A DNA stretch of 64,000 nt from contig ONDJ01000003.1 of NCBI GenBank assembly GCA_900316575.1, positions 1 through 64,000 on the forward strand. Direction: 5' to 3'. Made by a program: the position numbers and the translations under genes. Below are positions 33,654 through 41,982 of the stretch, one piece after another. Source of the DNA: an uncultured Prevotellaceae bacterium (lineage in GTDB: Bacteria; Bacteroidota; Bacteroidia; Bacteroidales; Bacteroidaceae). Under the pieces are notes generated by a model. It did no database searches. It had not been told where the DNA came from and saw only the letters and a program-made list of their open reading frames with translations. Every line of letters begins with the position of its first letter. Position 1 is the stretch's first letter.

Positions 33654-34067
33654 GTGGCGCGACTGCTGAGCATAGATTATGGACGTAAGCGTTGCGGCAT
33701 AGCTGTGACAGACGTGTTGCAAATCGTGCCAAATGGTCTATGTACAGTAGCGACGCACCAGTTGCTCAGTTTTCTCGACGACTATTTCAAGCGCGAAGAG
33801 GTAGAAGCCGTAGTGTTAGGATTGCCTGTACAAACCAACGGGCAACCCAGTGAGAACCAAGCGCGAGTAAAACAGTTTGCCGCACAATTCAGCAAGCGTT
33901 TTCCCAAGAAAACCATCCACTTCTATGACGAGCGCTTTACATCGAAGTTGGCGCATCAAGCCATCATTGAAAGTGGAATAGGCAAGATGGCACGGCGTGA
34001 TAAAGCACTCGTTGACGAAATCTCGGCTTGCATAATACTGCAAGACTATTTACAAAGCCGACAATAA
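33654..34067 (+). CDS. ruvX: Putative pre-16S rRNA nuclease RuvX/YqgF
   Basis: A small RNase H-like protein that processes the 5' end of pre-16S rRNA; once proposed as a Holliday junction resolvase. The GTG at 33654 is chosen as start (VARLLSIDYGRKRCGIA) because it matches the usual N-terminus and sits seven bases after serS; an in-frame upstream GTG at 33630 would overlap serS. Catalytic features are the first Asp in SIDYGRKR, the central LGLPVQTNGQPSENQARVK and the late DERFTSKLA and VDEISACIILQ blocks. Length is 137 residues, normal. Confidence 0.9.
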   Translation: MARLLSIDYGRKRCGIAVTDVLQIVPNGLCTVATHQLLSFLDDYFKREEVEAVVLGLPVQTNGQPSENQARVKQFAAQFSKRFPKKTIHFYDERFTSKLAHQAIIESGIGKMARRDKALVDEISACIILQDYLQSRQ

Positions 34068-34106
34068 CCCTTCAACCATTCTTGTAATTAAAACACAGAT
34101 ATAACA

Positions 34107-34661
34107 ATGATACTTCCCATTTACACTTACGGCCTTTCCGTCCTGCGCAAAGAAGCCGAAGAAGTGCCTGCCGACTTTTCCGAATTGGAAACATTGGTTC
34201 AAGACATGTTTGACACGCTTGCCAAGAGCGAGGGCGTGGGACTTGCCGCACCACAGATAGGCCGTTCATTGCGCTTGGTCGTCGTTGACCTCGACGTTTT
34301 GGCCGAAGATGAGCCACAATACGCAGGTTTTCGTAAGGCTTACGTCAATCCCGAAATTAAAGAATATGGCCGACAGCAAGATACCTACGATGAAGGCTGC
34401 TTGTCGCTGCCAGGGATTAACGAAAAAGTGAAGCGTCCTACAAGCATCCGCATAGCATGGAAAGACGTTGATGGCACCGAGCACGACGAATGGGTGGAGG
34501 GTTTTCTGGCGCGCGTGTTGCAACACGAATGTGACCATCTTGACGGAAAAGTTTTTACAGACCGACTCTCACCGCTGCGCAAGCAAATGGTCAAGAAAAA
34601 ACTTCTGGCCATATCCAAAGGGAAAGTGAGCGCAGCTTATAAAATTAAGACTTCGCATTGA
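34107..34661 (+). CDS. def: Peptide deformylase
   Basis: An Fe2+-dependent amidase that removes the formyl group from nascent peptides. The three family motifs are complete: GVGLAAPQIG (motif 1), EGCLSLPG (motif 2, with the metal Cys) and QHECDHLDG (motif 3, HEXXH-type histidines). Its 184 residues are normal, and the C-terminus is a basic extension (KKKLLAISKGKVSAAYKIK). It is third in the serS-ruvX-def run, 39 bases after ruvX. Confidence 0.96.
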   Translation: MILPIYTYGLSVLRKEAEEVPADFSELETLVQDMFDTLAKSEGVGLAAPQIGRSLRLVVVDLDVLAEDEPQYAGFRKAYVNPEIKEYGRQQDTYDEGCLSLPGINEKVKRPTSIRIAWKDVDGTEHDEWVEGFLARVLQHECDHLDGKVFTDRLSPLRKQMVKKKLLAISKGKVSAAYKIKTSH

Positions 34662-34764
34662 GCGGGCTTTGCCGCCTGACGAAGCGTTCCTTTTTCTATA
34701 TAAAGCCACGCACGTCAGTGTAGGATTAGACTAACCCCATACCTTATATATATAGTATAATGAG

Positions 34765-35994
34765 ATGAAGAGCCTACGTTATCTCTTTCGCATTGGCCAC
34801 GGTCCGAGTAGTAGCCACACCATGGGACCGCGGCGCGCTGCTGAAAAATATATCAAGAAGCATCCCGATGCCCATCGTTTTCAAGTGACGCTCTATGGCT
34901 CGCTTGCTGCCACAGGTAAAGGCCACCTCACAGACGTGGCTATCCTTGAAGTGCTTGGAGCCAAAAGAACAGAAATCTGTTGGCACCCCGAAATCACACC
35001 CAACTTCCATCCCAACGGCATGTGCTTCGAATGTGTGGACGAACAGGGCCAGACTAGTAATCCATGGATTGTATATAGTGTGGGCGGGGGAGCCTTGCGT
35101 ATGGAAGACCAAGAAATAGCCGATGTGCCCGACCTTTACGAACTCGACCACCTTAGCGATATAGCTCGTTGGTGTGATGCACGCGGCATGAATTATTGGC
35201 AATATGTAGAAGCCTGCGAAGGAAAGGAGATTTGGGACTATTTGGCCGAAGTGTGGCAAGTGATGCGCGAAGCCGTAGAGCGCGGGCTTCAAACGGAAGG
35301 CGTGCTTCCTGGTGGGCTGCACCTAAAGCGCAAAGCCCCGCATTATTATGTCAAGGCCATGGGCTATAGTCCTAATCTTCAGACGCGCGGTCTTGTATTT
35401 GCATACGCTTTGGCTGTGAGCGAAGAAAACGCCAGCGGCGGACGAGTCGTCACAGCTCCTACCTGCGGCAGTAGCGGCGTGCTTCCGGGTGTGCTCTATC
35501 ATATACAGCAGAGCCGCCATTTTCCCGATATACGCATACTACACGCATTGGCTACAGCAGGTCTTGTTGGCAATGTGGCTAAAACACGAGGCAGCATCAG
35601 TGGTGCAGAGGCTGGTTGTCAGGCCGAAGTAGGTGTAGCCTGCGCGATGGCCAGTGCTGCTGCCAACTACGTATTCGGCGGTTCGCTCGCAGCCACAGAA
35701 TATGCAGCCGAAATGGGATTGGAACACCACCTTGGCATGACCTGTGACCCCATTTGCGGGTTGGTGCAGATACCTTGCATAGAACGCAACGCCCACGCTG
35801 CAGCGCGTGCCCTTGATGCCAATATATACGCCACGCTCGCCGAGGGAGTGCATCGCGTAAGTTTCGACAAAACCGTAGAAGTGATGCGTCAGACAGGGCT
35901 TGATATTCCCAGCCTTTATCGCGAAACCAGTGAAGGCGGGTTGGCCAAAGAAATGTCTATTCTTGACAAAGACTTTGGCAAATTCACAATCTGA
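34765..35994 (+). CDS. sdaA: L-serine ammonia-lyase, iron-sulfur type
   Basis: Converts L-serine to pyruvate and ammonia with a [4Fe-4S] cluster. It is a single-chain form of 409 residues. The beta-type region with SSSHTMGPRRAAEKY is at the N-terminus and the alpha region follows (TAPTCGSSGVLPGVLYH, GSISGAEAGCQAEVG). The cluster cysteines are in TAPTCGSSG, the CDPICGLVQIPC block and nearby. The ATG at 34765 is the only sensible start. An A+T-rich stretch with a TATATATA run precedes it, but no clear -7 box is seen. Confidence 0.94.
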   Translation: MKSLRYLFRIGHGPSSSHTMGPRRAAEKYIKKHPDAHRFQVTLYGSLAATGKGHLTDVAILEVLGAKRTEICWHPEITPNFHPNGMCFECVDEQGQTSNPWIVYSVGGGALRMEDQEIADVPDLYELDHLSDIARWCDARGMNYWQYVEACEGKEIWDYLAEVWQVMREAVERGLQTEGVLPGGLHLKRKAPHYYVKAMGYSPNLQTRGLVFAYALAVSEENASGGRVVTAPTCGSSGVLPGVLYHIQQSRHFPDIRILHALATAGLVGNVAKTRGSISGAEAGCQAEVGVACAMASAAANYVFGGSLAATEYAAEMGLEHHLGMTCDPICGLVQIPCIERNAHAAARALDANIYATLAEGVHRVSFDKTVEVMRQTGLDIPSLYRETSEGGLAKEMSILDKDFGKFTI

Positions 35995-36122
35995 ACAAAT
36001 ACGTCCCATTTGGAAACGCCTTAATAGAAACCCTGCTTACTCGTGAGCAAAGCAAATTTCGCATAATCCCAAGATATTAAAAGCTTTTTGCGTTTTCATT
36101 TGGTCGTTTAATAATCAATACA

Positions 36123-36130
36123 TACTTTTG
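36123..36130 (+). promoter_or_regulatory. -7 box TACTTTTG for tRNA-Thr
   Basis: The octamer is ten bases before the tRNA, a normal distance for a stable RNA promoter in this group. Confidence 0.7.
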
Positions 36131-36140
36131 CACTCGCAAA

Positions 36141-36213
36141 GCCGAAATAGCTCAGTTGGTAGAGCGACTCATTCGTAATGAGTAGGTCCGGGGTTCGAGT
36201 CCCCGTCTCGGCT
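36141..36213 (+). tRNA. tRNA-Thr (anticodon CGU)
   Basis: A complete cloverleaf of 73 bases. The acceptor stem is GCCGAAA paired with a CTCGGC-type 3' strand, the D arm contains GCTCAGTTGGTAGAGC, the anticodon stem ACTCA/TGAGT closes the loop TTCGTAA (anticodon CGT), and the T arm reads GGGGTTCGAGTCCCC. CCA is not encoded. It reads ACG codons. Confidence 0.95.
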
Positions 36214-36344
36214 CAAAGGAAACATCGGTAAAAAGGCTTGATTTACAGCTCTTTTTCACGGTGTTTTTTCTTGAAGCCCTAATAAAAAAGGGGGGCAGCG
36301 GATAAAGCTGTACTTTATCCCGTATTCTATTTATTTCTAAAGAC

Positions 36345-36378
36345 TAAAAAAGGAGGATTTTTTAAGTCCTCCTTTTTG
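36345..36378 (+). terminator. Hairpin terminator
   Basis: Arms AAAGGAGGA and TCCTCCTTT over a T-rich loop, followed by TTTTTGC. It terminates the tRNA-Thr transcript about 130 bases downstream of the tRNA. Confidence 0.75.
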
Positions 36379-36384
36379 CATTTA

Positions 36385-36419
36385 GCGGTGCGTACGGGAT
36401 TTACACCCGATTTGCACCG
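36385..36419 (-). repeat. tRNA-Asp-like acceptor/T-arm fragment, possible attachment-site remnant
   Basis: The first 15 bases, GCGGTGCGTACGGGA, are identical and in the same orientation to the 3' end of tRNA-Asp at 40028-40042. On the minus strand the fragment folds as a minihelix: GGTGC pairs with GCACC and CGGG with CCCG, loop TGTAAAT. The D arm and anticodon arm are absent. It may be a direct-repeat remnant of tRNA-targeted integration or an internally deleted tRNA. Confidence 0.55.
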
Positions 36420-36677
36420 TTATGACTTATCTTGCTTGATATTACTATCTTACAAGTTTTGTGGTCATAATGGTCATCGGAAGACCATCATTTGCATCAG
36501 AAAGAAAACAAACGAGTATTGTTTGGTTGCTTCTTCTATCATTTGTTTTGCTTTTGCGAAATTTAAGCCATTCAACAGGCGTACATTCTCCAAAATTAAC
36601 GGCCCTTTTTCGATCCCGTGTTTCGCCCTCACAACACGATTTTCCCTGCCTCTACCCTTTCCATATCCAATTTTTTG

Positions 36678-36685
36678 TATATTTG
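36678..36685 (+). promoter_or_regulatory. Possible -7 box TATATTTG for the M60 protease gene
   Basis: It fits TAnnTTTG and lies 84 bases before the ATG. The upstream -33 part is not obvious. Confidence 0.45.
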
Positions 36686-36769
36686 CAAGCGAAACAGAAA
36701 ACGGACGAGACACCATAACGCGCAACTTGCTGAAATAAAAAACACAGACAATACAAACGATAATAAACC

Positions 36770-39700
36770 ATGAAAGAAAGAACCATTATCTTCATTTGCG
36801 CCCTGCTGTTTGCAGTTACTGCGCAGGCACAGTGGGACTTCAGCTCCGATAAGGACTACTTGCTGAAGCATGTGACGACGGGAGCGTATCTTGTCTTGCA
36901 TGACAGTTACACTGAGACCAACGTGGTGAATGCTACGACGCTGGAAAGCACGGGATCGCTGTTTACCATCACGAAGAGTAGCACGGGCTATGTGTTCACA
37001 AAGAAAGGCACCGACAAGACACTGAGCCTTTCGACAAACGGAAAAATGGCGGGCTGGAACACGTCGAACACGGGTGGAACCGCGTGGACGCTTGTTGATG
37101 CCGGCGATGACTACGTATATATCAAGTCGAGCAAAGGCTATCTCGCTCCGAACGATGGTGCAAGTGTCGGTGCGTATGTCTATACCGACAAGTCGCAAGG
37201 CAACAACGCACGCTGGTATATCGTTGATGCGGCCACTGAGCTTCCGAGCTATGTCAGCAGCATCACAAGTGGTAAGTATTACCGCTTGGTGAGCCACACG
37301 AACCAAAGCGTGTCGATGGCTGATGATGGCGGCGGTCTGGTCACTTCGCAGAGCGACAAGAAGAACTACAGCCAGGTATGGCTATTGACGGCAAGCGGCA
37401 ATGGCTACACGTTCAAAAACCTGCTCACGGGCAAGTTCATCACGAGCTGTCCTGGCACCAGTTCGCAGTGGAAAACGGGTTCTTCGGGCGCGACATTCTA
37501 CAGCGGGACATCGACGTCGGATGACAACACGCTGTTCTGGTTCTCGACGCAAAACAGCGAGTCCTCATACACCGCCCTGCACTCGGCGCCCCACCAGAGC
37601 AACACCGTGGTGGCGTGGACAGCCAGCACCGACGCTTCAAAATGGCTGCTGGACATAGTGGATGAGAGCACTATCGACTTCGACGTCATCAATGAGATGC
37701 AGCAGGCCATCGCTACCAACTACACCAATCAACTGTTGACTTTCTTCGACGACTATGCCTGCACGCAGTTGAAGAGCGAGTATGCCTCGATGAGCGACGA
37801 CGAACTTCGCGCGGCGATGAGCGAATTGCCTGCCACCTTGCGCGAGGAGGCTGTCCGCGTAAAAAACGACAAGTGGAACGACGACGCGACCTGGAACAGC
37901 TACGAGAAGGATTTCCGCATCCACGAATACGAAATATATTCCGACCCAAGTGTCTGGGCCGACAAACTGGGTATTGGTCCCTTCGGCCACCTCACACAAC
38001 CCACGGGCATCAAACTGAAGTCGGGCGAACTCGTATTCATCCTCGTAAATGCAAATGTCGGCAGTTCCTACGGCAAACTCTATGCTGAGATGGTGTCTGG
38101 CGTGAGCCTCTCGGGTGCACAAACTTCGCTGAAGCGCGGCTACAATGCCCTCATCGCCTCAAGTGACTGCGAACTGTTCATCACCTATTACAGCACAAGC
38201 ATCAGTAAGCCGCTTTCGAGCTTCCCCAAAATCAATATTCACGTTGCCGGAGGTACGTGCAACGGTACATTCGACATGAACAGAGGGCACACCGAAAGCG
38301 ACTGGAAGTGGTTGGTGAAAAACATGTTCAAGGACACCTATCTGCACCTGCGCTCGAAATGGCACGTAATGAACTGCTATCTCGACCGAGTGAAGAACTC
38401 GGATAACATGGAAGGTGCGCTGAAAATCTGGGACTTCGTGTTTGAAACTGAGGAGAAACTCATGACATCTCGCTTCAACGACGGCTACTACCGTCCGATT
38501 ATGCTTGTATTCGACAATTCGACAGGCAACCCCAACTGGGGAGGCGGTCGCGTGTCGATGCCTGGAATCTGGGGAAACGGTGCATTGAACTACAACAACC
38601 TGCTCTACACCGGTGGGGCTGGAGGTCAGCAATGGGTCATCCAACACGAGGAAGGCCACGGGCATCAGGGTCCCATCAACCTCAGCGGAACTACCGAGAT
38701 AAGCAATAACGGCCTCGCACAGATTGTAACCCACCTCTGGGGCTATCGCACCACCCGTGGAAGAGCCCAGAACGCCACCTACGACTATTTCAACGAAGGT
38801 GTGACATGGATTGATTATCCGCGTAGAAGCGATTGCCTGTGGCTCACCAATAAAATTTGGTATCAACTCTGGCTATACTTCCACCTGAAAGGCGACGACA
38901 CCTTCTTCTCCCGTTGGATTGAAACACTGCGGTCGATGGACGGCGGTATCAAGAGGGCCGGAGATACGGAAGACAGGGAAAATGCCATCGCCCGCCAAAG
39001 TGCATCGCGCACCCTCTACGAACTGCAAGGAAAGGCCAGCACTTATGGCAGCTGGACGAGCGAATACATGCGAATGGCTCTCGCCGCTTGCGAAGCCTCA
39101 CAGACCGACCTCTACGAATTCTTCAAGATGTGGGGATTCTTCGGTTATGCCGAAGACGTGAAAACCGATGGAGGCGACACCGATGCCCCACAGAGCGGCA
39201 CCTACCGCATTGGTGACTATTCCAACTACTTGGTGCGCCTGCCGATGCGTGGCAACGAGGTCGATGAAGAAGCCCTCGCATGGTGTAAGACCAAGATGCA
39301 GAGCTACGGGAGGAAGGCTCCTGGCGTGATGTTCATCAACGACACAGGTGAACTGACGGTCATCGACGACGATGCCGAATGTTTGAAATACGACCCGAGT
39401 CTTGCGGGCAGCAAGAAGCAGTATGCCGATGATGGTGCCCAGCAGAATCAGGGCGGTTTGGGTACTTACACCCACTTCGGCAAGAACGAACTGACCACGC
39501 TGACTTTCAGAACAAGCGGAACGAGAATCATCGTCAGCGGCAAAGGTGCAGTAGGCTTCAAGATCTACGACGACAAAGGCGAACTCATCTGGGTGAGCAA
39601 CAAAACGTCATTCGCAACGAACAGCACCATTGTCAATGGTATCAAGGACGGTACCTACTCGCTCGTGGCATCGCTTGGCGACGACACTGACCTGCTGCTT

Positions 39701-39895
39701 AGCGGTCCCGCAACGGACTACGCGAGCGAAACCACAGGCATTGGGACAATTGAATATTCCAATCAATATGAAATGAAGGATGACGGTTCCGTATTCGACC
39801 TGCAGGGCAGGAGAATGGTAAACGGCACATCCGTCAATGGTAATATGCCGAAGGGTATCTATATCGTCAATGGTAAAAAGATAGTTTTCAAATAA
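36770..39895 (+). CDS. M60 (enhancin-like) secreted metalloprotease, likely mucinase
   Basis: A 1041-residue secreted protease. A signal peptide (MKERTIIFICALLFAVTAQA) leads into a beta-rich carbohydrate-binding-like half with two similar ricin- or jacalin-like segments (about residues 25-150 and 160-300). The M60 domain follows; its gluzincin motif is HEEGH at 626-630 with a third ligand E643 (HEXXHX12E), followed by NNGLAQIVTHLWG. A C-terminal beta domain ends in VFDLQGRRM and PKGIYIVNGKKIVFK, the tail type used by type IX secretion in Prevotella. M60 enzymes of gut bacteria cut O-glycosylated mucins; that use here is inferred. The gene stands alone between the tRNA-Asp fragment and tRNA-Asp. 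Confidence 0.88.
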   Translation: MKERTIIFICALLFAVTAQAQWDFSSDKDYLLKHVTTGAYLVLHDSYTETNVVNATTLESTGSLFTITKSSTGYVFTKKGTDKTLSLSTNGKMAGWNTSNTGGTAWTLVDAGDDYVYIKSSKGYLAPNDGASVGAYVYTDKSQGNNARWYIVDAATELPSYVSSITSGKYYRLVSHTNQSVSMADDGGGLVTSQSDKKNYSQVWLLTASGNGYTFKNLLTGKFITSCPGTSSQWKTGSSGATFYSGTSTSDDNTLFWFSTQNSESSYTALHSAPHQSNTVVAWTASTDASKWLLDIVDESTIDFDVINEMQQAIATNYTNQLLTFFDDYACTQLKSEYASMSDDELRAAMSELPATLREEAVRVKNDKWNDDATWNSYEKDFRIHEYEIYSDPSVWADKLGIGPFGHLTQPTGIKLKSGELVFILVNANVGSSYGKLYAEMVSGVSLSGAQTSLKRGYNALIASSDCELFITYYSTSISKPLSSFPKINIHVAGGTCNGTFDMNRGHTESDWKWLVKNMFKDTYLHLRSKWHVMNCYLDRVKNSDNMEGALKIWDFVFETEEKLMTSRFNDGYYRPIMLVFDNSTGNPNWGGGRVSMPGIWGNGALNYNNLLYTGGAGGQQWVIQHEEGHGHQGPINLSGTTEISNNGLAQIVTHLWGYRTTRGRAQNATYDYFNEGVTWIDYPRRSDCLWLTNKIWYQLWLYFHLKGDDTFFSRWIETLRSMDGGIKRAGDTEDRENAIARQSASRTLYELQGKASTYGSWTSEYMRMALAACEASQTDLYEFFKMWGFFGYAEDVKTDGGDTDAPQSGTYRIGDYSNYLVRLPMRGNEVDEEALAWCKTKMQSYGRKAPGVMFINDTGELTVIDDDAECLKYDPSLAGSKKQYADDGAQQNQGGLGTYTHFGKNELTTLTFRTSGTRIIVSGKGAVGFKIYDDKGELIWVSNKTSFATNSTIVNGIKDGTYSLVASLGDDTDLLLSGPATDYASETTGIGTIEYSNQYEMKDDGSVFDLQGRRMVNGTSVNGNMPKGIYIVNGKKIVFK

Positions 39896-39910
39896 ACAAT
39901 TCTTTGAGTA

Positions 39911-39955
39911 AATCAAGAGGGCGCATCAGAAATGGTGCGTCCTCTTGATTTTTAG
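39911..39955 (+). terminator. Hairpin terminator after the M60 gene
   Basis: Arms AATCAAGAGG-CGCA and TGCG-CCTCTTGATT with a GAAA-containing loop are followed by TTTTT, 16 bases after the stop codon. Confidence 0.85.
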
Positions 39956-39985
39956 AAACTGAATCGATAATGAACCCCCAAAAAG

Positions 39986-40027
39986 CAAAAAAAGAAATAA
40001 GACGTTTATGTTCTTACTTCTTTTTTT
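39986..40027 (-). terminator. Terminator of tRNA-Asp
   Basis: A palindrome of AAAGAAGTAAGA and TCTTATTTCTTT type with T-runs at both ends lies directly next to the 3' end of the minus-strand tRNA. Confidence 0.65.
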
Positions 40028-40028
40028 G

Positions 40029-40102
40029 CGGTGCGTACGGGACTCGAACCCGTGACCCCCTGCGTGACAGGCAGATATTCTAACCAACTGAACTAACGCA
40101 CC
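40029..40102 (-). tRNA. tRNA-Asp (anticodon GUC)
   Basis: A complete 74-base cloverleaf on the minus strand: acceptor GGTGCGT/ACGCACC with discriminator G, D arm AGTTCAGTTGGTTAGAAT, anticodon loop CTGTCAC (GTC), T arm ACGGGTTCGAGTCCCGT. CCA is not encoded. Its 3' end is duplicated at 36385-36399. Confidence 0.95.
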
Positions 40103-40120
40103 GTTGTTTATTTGCGAGTG

Positions 40121-40128
40121 CAAAGGTA
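40121..40128 (-). promoter_or_regulatory. -7 box TACCTTTG for tRNA-Asp
   Basis: On the minus strand, 18 bases upstream of the tRNA 5' end. Confidence 0.7.
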
Positions 40129-40248
40129 AGTGCGAATTTTAAATAAGCAAATATTTTTTTGTTTTTTTTGAGTTGAAAATACGTCACATCGTGTTATTTG
40201 GTGTCAGATGGTGCTTGTAGATTGCATAAAAGGACGTTTTTTGTTTTT

Positions 40249-40977
40249 CTAAGATGTCTTAGGTGGCAGGAGTTGCTCTAAAAGTTCTGAGTAGGAGTGA
40301 GCGATTAAATTGGTCGAAGAATTTAATGGTTGCTCGTATATATTATCTGCTTTGGGGGTGAGCCAAATAGTTTTGCAGCCAATTGCTTTGGCAGGCAAAA
40401 TGTCATTTTTGAGACTATCTCCGATGACGATGGCTTCTTGGGCTTTGCAGTGTGCTTTATTTAGACCCAACTGCCAAATAGCTGTTTGTGGCTTACGTAC
40501 TCCGACTATTGCGCTTTCAATAATTCCGTCAAAATGATGTAATAGGTCATAGTTGCTAAGAACTGCTTTGAGGTTTCCGTAAAAATTTGAAACGAGTATA
40601 AGTCTATAAGAGTTCTTCAGCTCTTCAAGTATCGGGCGTACAATTGTTATATTGTTTCGCACCTTTGAGTCAATGTTTCTGCTTAATTCTTTGGCTTTAC
40701 GTGCGACGTTGATATTAGAAGGGAAGTCCTTGTCAAACTCTTTCAATAAAGAGAGTTCAAGGTAAAGTTTCTTTTCAAGTAATTGTTGGAAATTATCGTT
40801 AGGCTTTACTGTCCCTTCTTTGGCAAGTTGCTTTTCGACGCAGGCATAGACTTTATAGGCTAAAGTTTCGTCTGTATGTATTCCTATAGTTTGCCAAGCT
40901 TCATACAGTACCTCGAACCAGTGTCTTCCGCAAGTATCGAGTGTGCCTCCGTAGTCAAATAGCAGGGCTTTAATCAT
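40249..40977 (-). CDS. HAD family hydrolase, last gene of the lipid operon
   Basis: A 242-residue cytosolic phosphatase-like protein. The nucleophile motif is LLFDYGGTLDT: the first Asp is present, but the second (acid/base) Asp of DxDGT is replaced by Gly, a known variant in several HAD groups. Motif II is the serine/threonine of LILVSNFYG and motif III/IV are in GVRKPQTAIW and VIGDSLKNDILPAKAIG. A helical cap lies between residues 20 and 95. Its start overlaps the flippase-like gene by eight bases. A phosphatase acting on a phosphorylated lipid head group, such as a phosphatidyl-polyol-phosphate, would fit the operon, but this is inference. Confidence 0.85.
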   Translation of the reverse strand: MIKALLFDYGGTLDTCGRHWFEVLYEAWQTIGIHTDETLAYKVYACVEKQLAKEGTVKPNDNFQQLLEKKLYLELSLLKEFDKDFPSNINVARKAKELSRNIDSKVRNNITIVRPILEELKNSYRLILVSNFYGNLKAVLSNYDLLHHFDGIIESAIVGVRKPQTAIWQLGLNKAHCKAQEAIVIGDSLKNDILPAKAIGCKTIWLTPKADNIYEQPLNSSTNLIAHSYSELLEQLLPPKTS

Positions 40978-41980
40978 TATTGTCAGTTTTGGGATGAAAC
41001 TTTATGAGAATAACTCCGATTGCGACCCAAAAGATCTCACGGATGCGTGTAAAAAATGCTGTGTAAACGCCCACAACGGCAGGAAGACTCAGTAGCGAAA
41101 TGATTGAGATTACACCTCCTTCGCGGGCACCAAGCTGTAAGGGAAGGAAGAAGAAGATATTTCCGATCAATGAGCTAAATGCAAGGATCATCAATGCATC
41201 TACATAGGCTATGTGATGCCCAAAGGCTGCCAGGATAAAAATAAATTCCCATGTGTTTATCAGTCTTGCGACGTATTCACAAGCCAAGGCTTTTAGGAAT
41301 AAAAGTGGAGCTCGGTGTAGCATGGAAAGACTTTGATCTATTTGTTGAGCTTTCTCGCTATACTTTAGGAGCCAATGCTGCGTAAATCGCTTAATAAAGG
41401 GAATGAGGGTGAATAGTGTTAGGAGTTTAAGTGCTATTTTGCTTTTTATTCCTTTGAGGAAAACAAAGAAAACGATTACGGCTAATAATAGAAAACAACC
41501 TATAAGTAGCCATAGCGTCATATCCATTTTGCCAGAGTAGAAAACTGGGAAAAGAATTGCAGCTGTTGACCAAAGCAGGAAGTGGCTTAAAACGTGTGTC
41601 ATGGAATAGAGCAATGTGCTTGCTGTGGCGCGTGTTGTTCCAAGTCGTTGGCGCAGTTCCATGATACGATAGGGTAGGCCTCCAAATCCCATGGGTGTAA
41701 TATAGCTGAATGCAAATCCGCTGATGGTGAGGCGTGCTGCTTCAACATATTTGATACGGGGTGAAGCTGACGTTGGCGCTGTGAGGTTGACAATCGTCTT
41801 GTAGGCTAATGCGTTAAAAGCGTAAATGGGGATCCATATTGCTAAGACGATGGGCATCCAAGGCCAGACGGAAGAGAGGAACATGGATGCTCCTCTGCCG
41901 TCGGCATCAAAGTGTATGACCATGATGACTACACAAACAATGCCGAATATAAAAAGAATGTTGCGTATGGTGCTTGACAT
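40970..41980 (-). CDS. Flippase-like membrane protein (LPG synthase TM region/UPF0104 family)
   Basis: A 336-residue inner-membrane protein with about eight hydrophobic helices. The start at 41980 (MSSTIRNILFIFGIVC) lies just after the stop of the CDP-alcohol phosphatidyltransferase; an in-frame ATG at 42007 would overlap it. The family matches the flippase half of MprF (AglD/UPF0104 group): the first-loop block APTSASPRIKYVEAARLTISGFAFSYITPMGFGGLPYRI with conserved GG-P, and the late QLGAREGGVISI motif. The MprF aminoacyl-transfer domain is missing. The context suggests translocation of the lipid that the operon makes. Confidence 0.88.
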   Translation of the reverse strand: MSSTIRNILFIFGIVCVVIMVIHFDADGRGASMFLSSVWPWMPIVLAIWIPIYAFNALAYKTIVNLTAPTSASPRIKYVEAARLTISGFAFSYITPMGFGGLPYRIMELRQRLGTTRATASTLLYSMTHVLSHFLLWSTAAILFPVFYSGKMDMTLWLLIGCFLLLAVIVFFVFLKGIKSKIALKLLTLFTLIPFIKRFTQHWLLKYSEKAQQIDQSLSMLHRAPLLFLKALACEYVARLINTWEFIFILAAFGHHIAYVDALMILAFSSLIGNIFFFLPLQLGAREGGVISIISLLSLPAVVGVYTAFFTRIREIFWVAIGVILIKFHPKTDNND

Positions 41981-41982
41981 GT

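Larger units (their letters stand above)
36214..36769. other. Gap with terminator, tRNA-like fragment and putative promoter
   Basis: No gene was found. In order the gap holds an A/T-rich leader after the tRNA, a terminator at 36345-36378, a tRNA-Asp-like fragment at 36385-36419, and a candidate promoter box at 36678-36685 for the M60 protease gene. Short frames between 36376 and 36738 have no protein features. Confidence 0.6.

Noticed and set aside
36290..36297. A-rich/G6 tract after tRNA-Thr
   Set aside because: Probably ordinary intergenic sequence; no gene or promoter is affected.
36376..36738. Open frames after tRNA-Thr
   Set aside because: They run through the terminator and tRNA-like fragment and show no domain; codon use differs from the neighbours.
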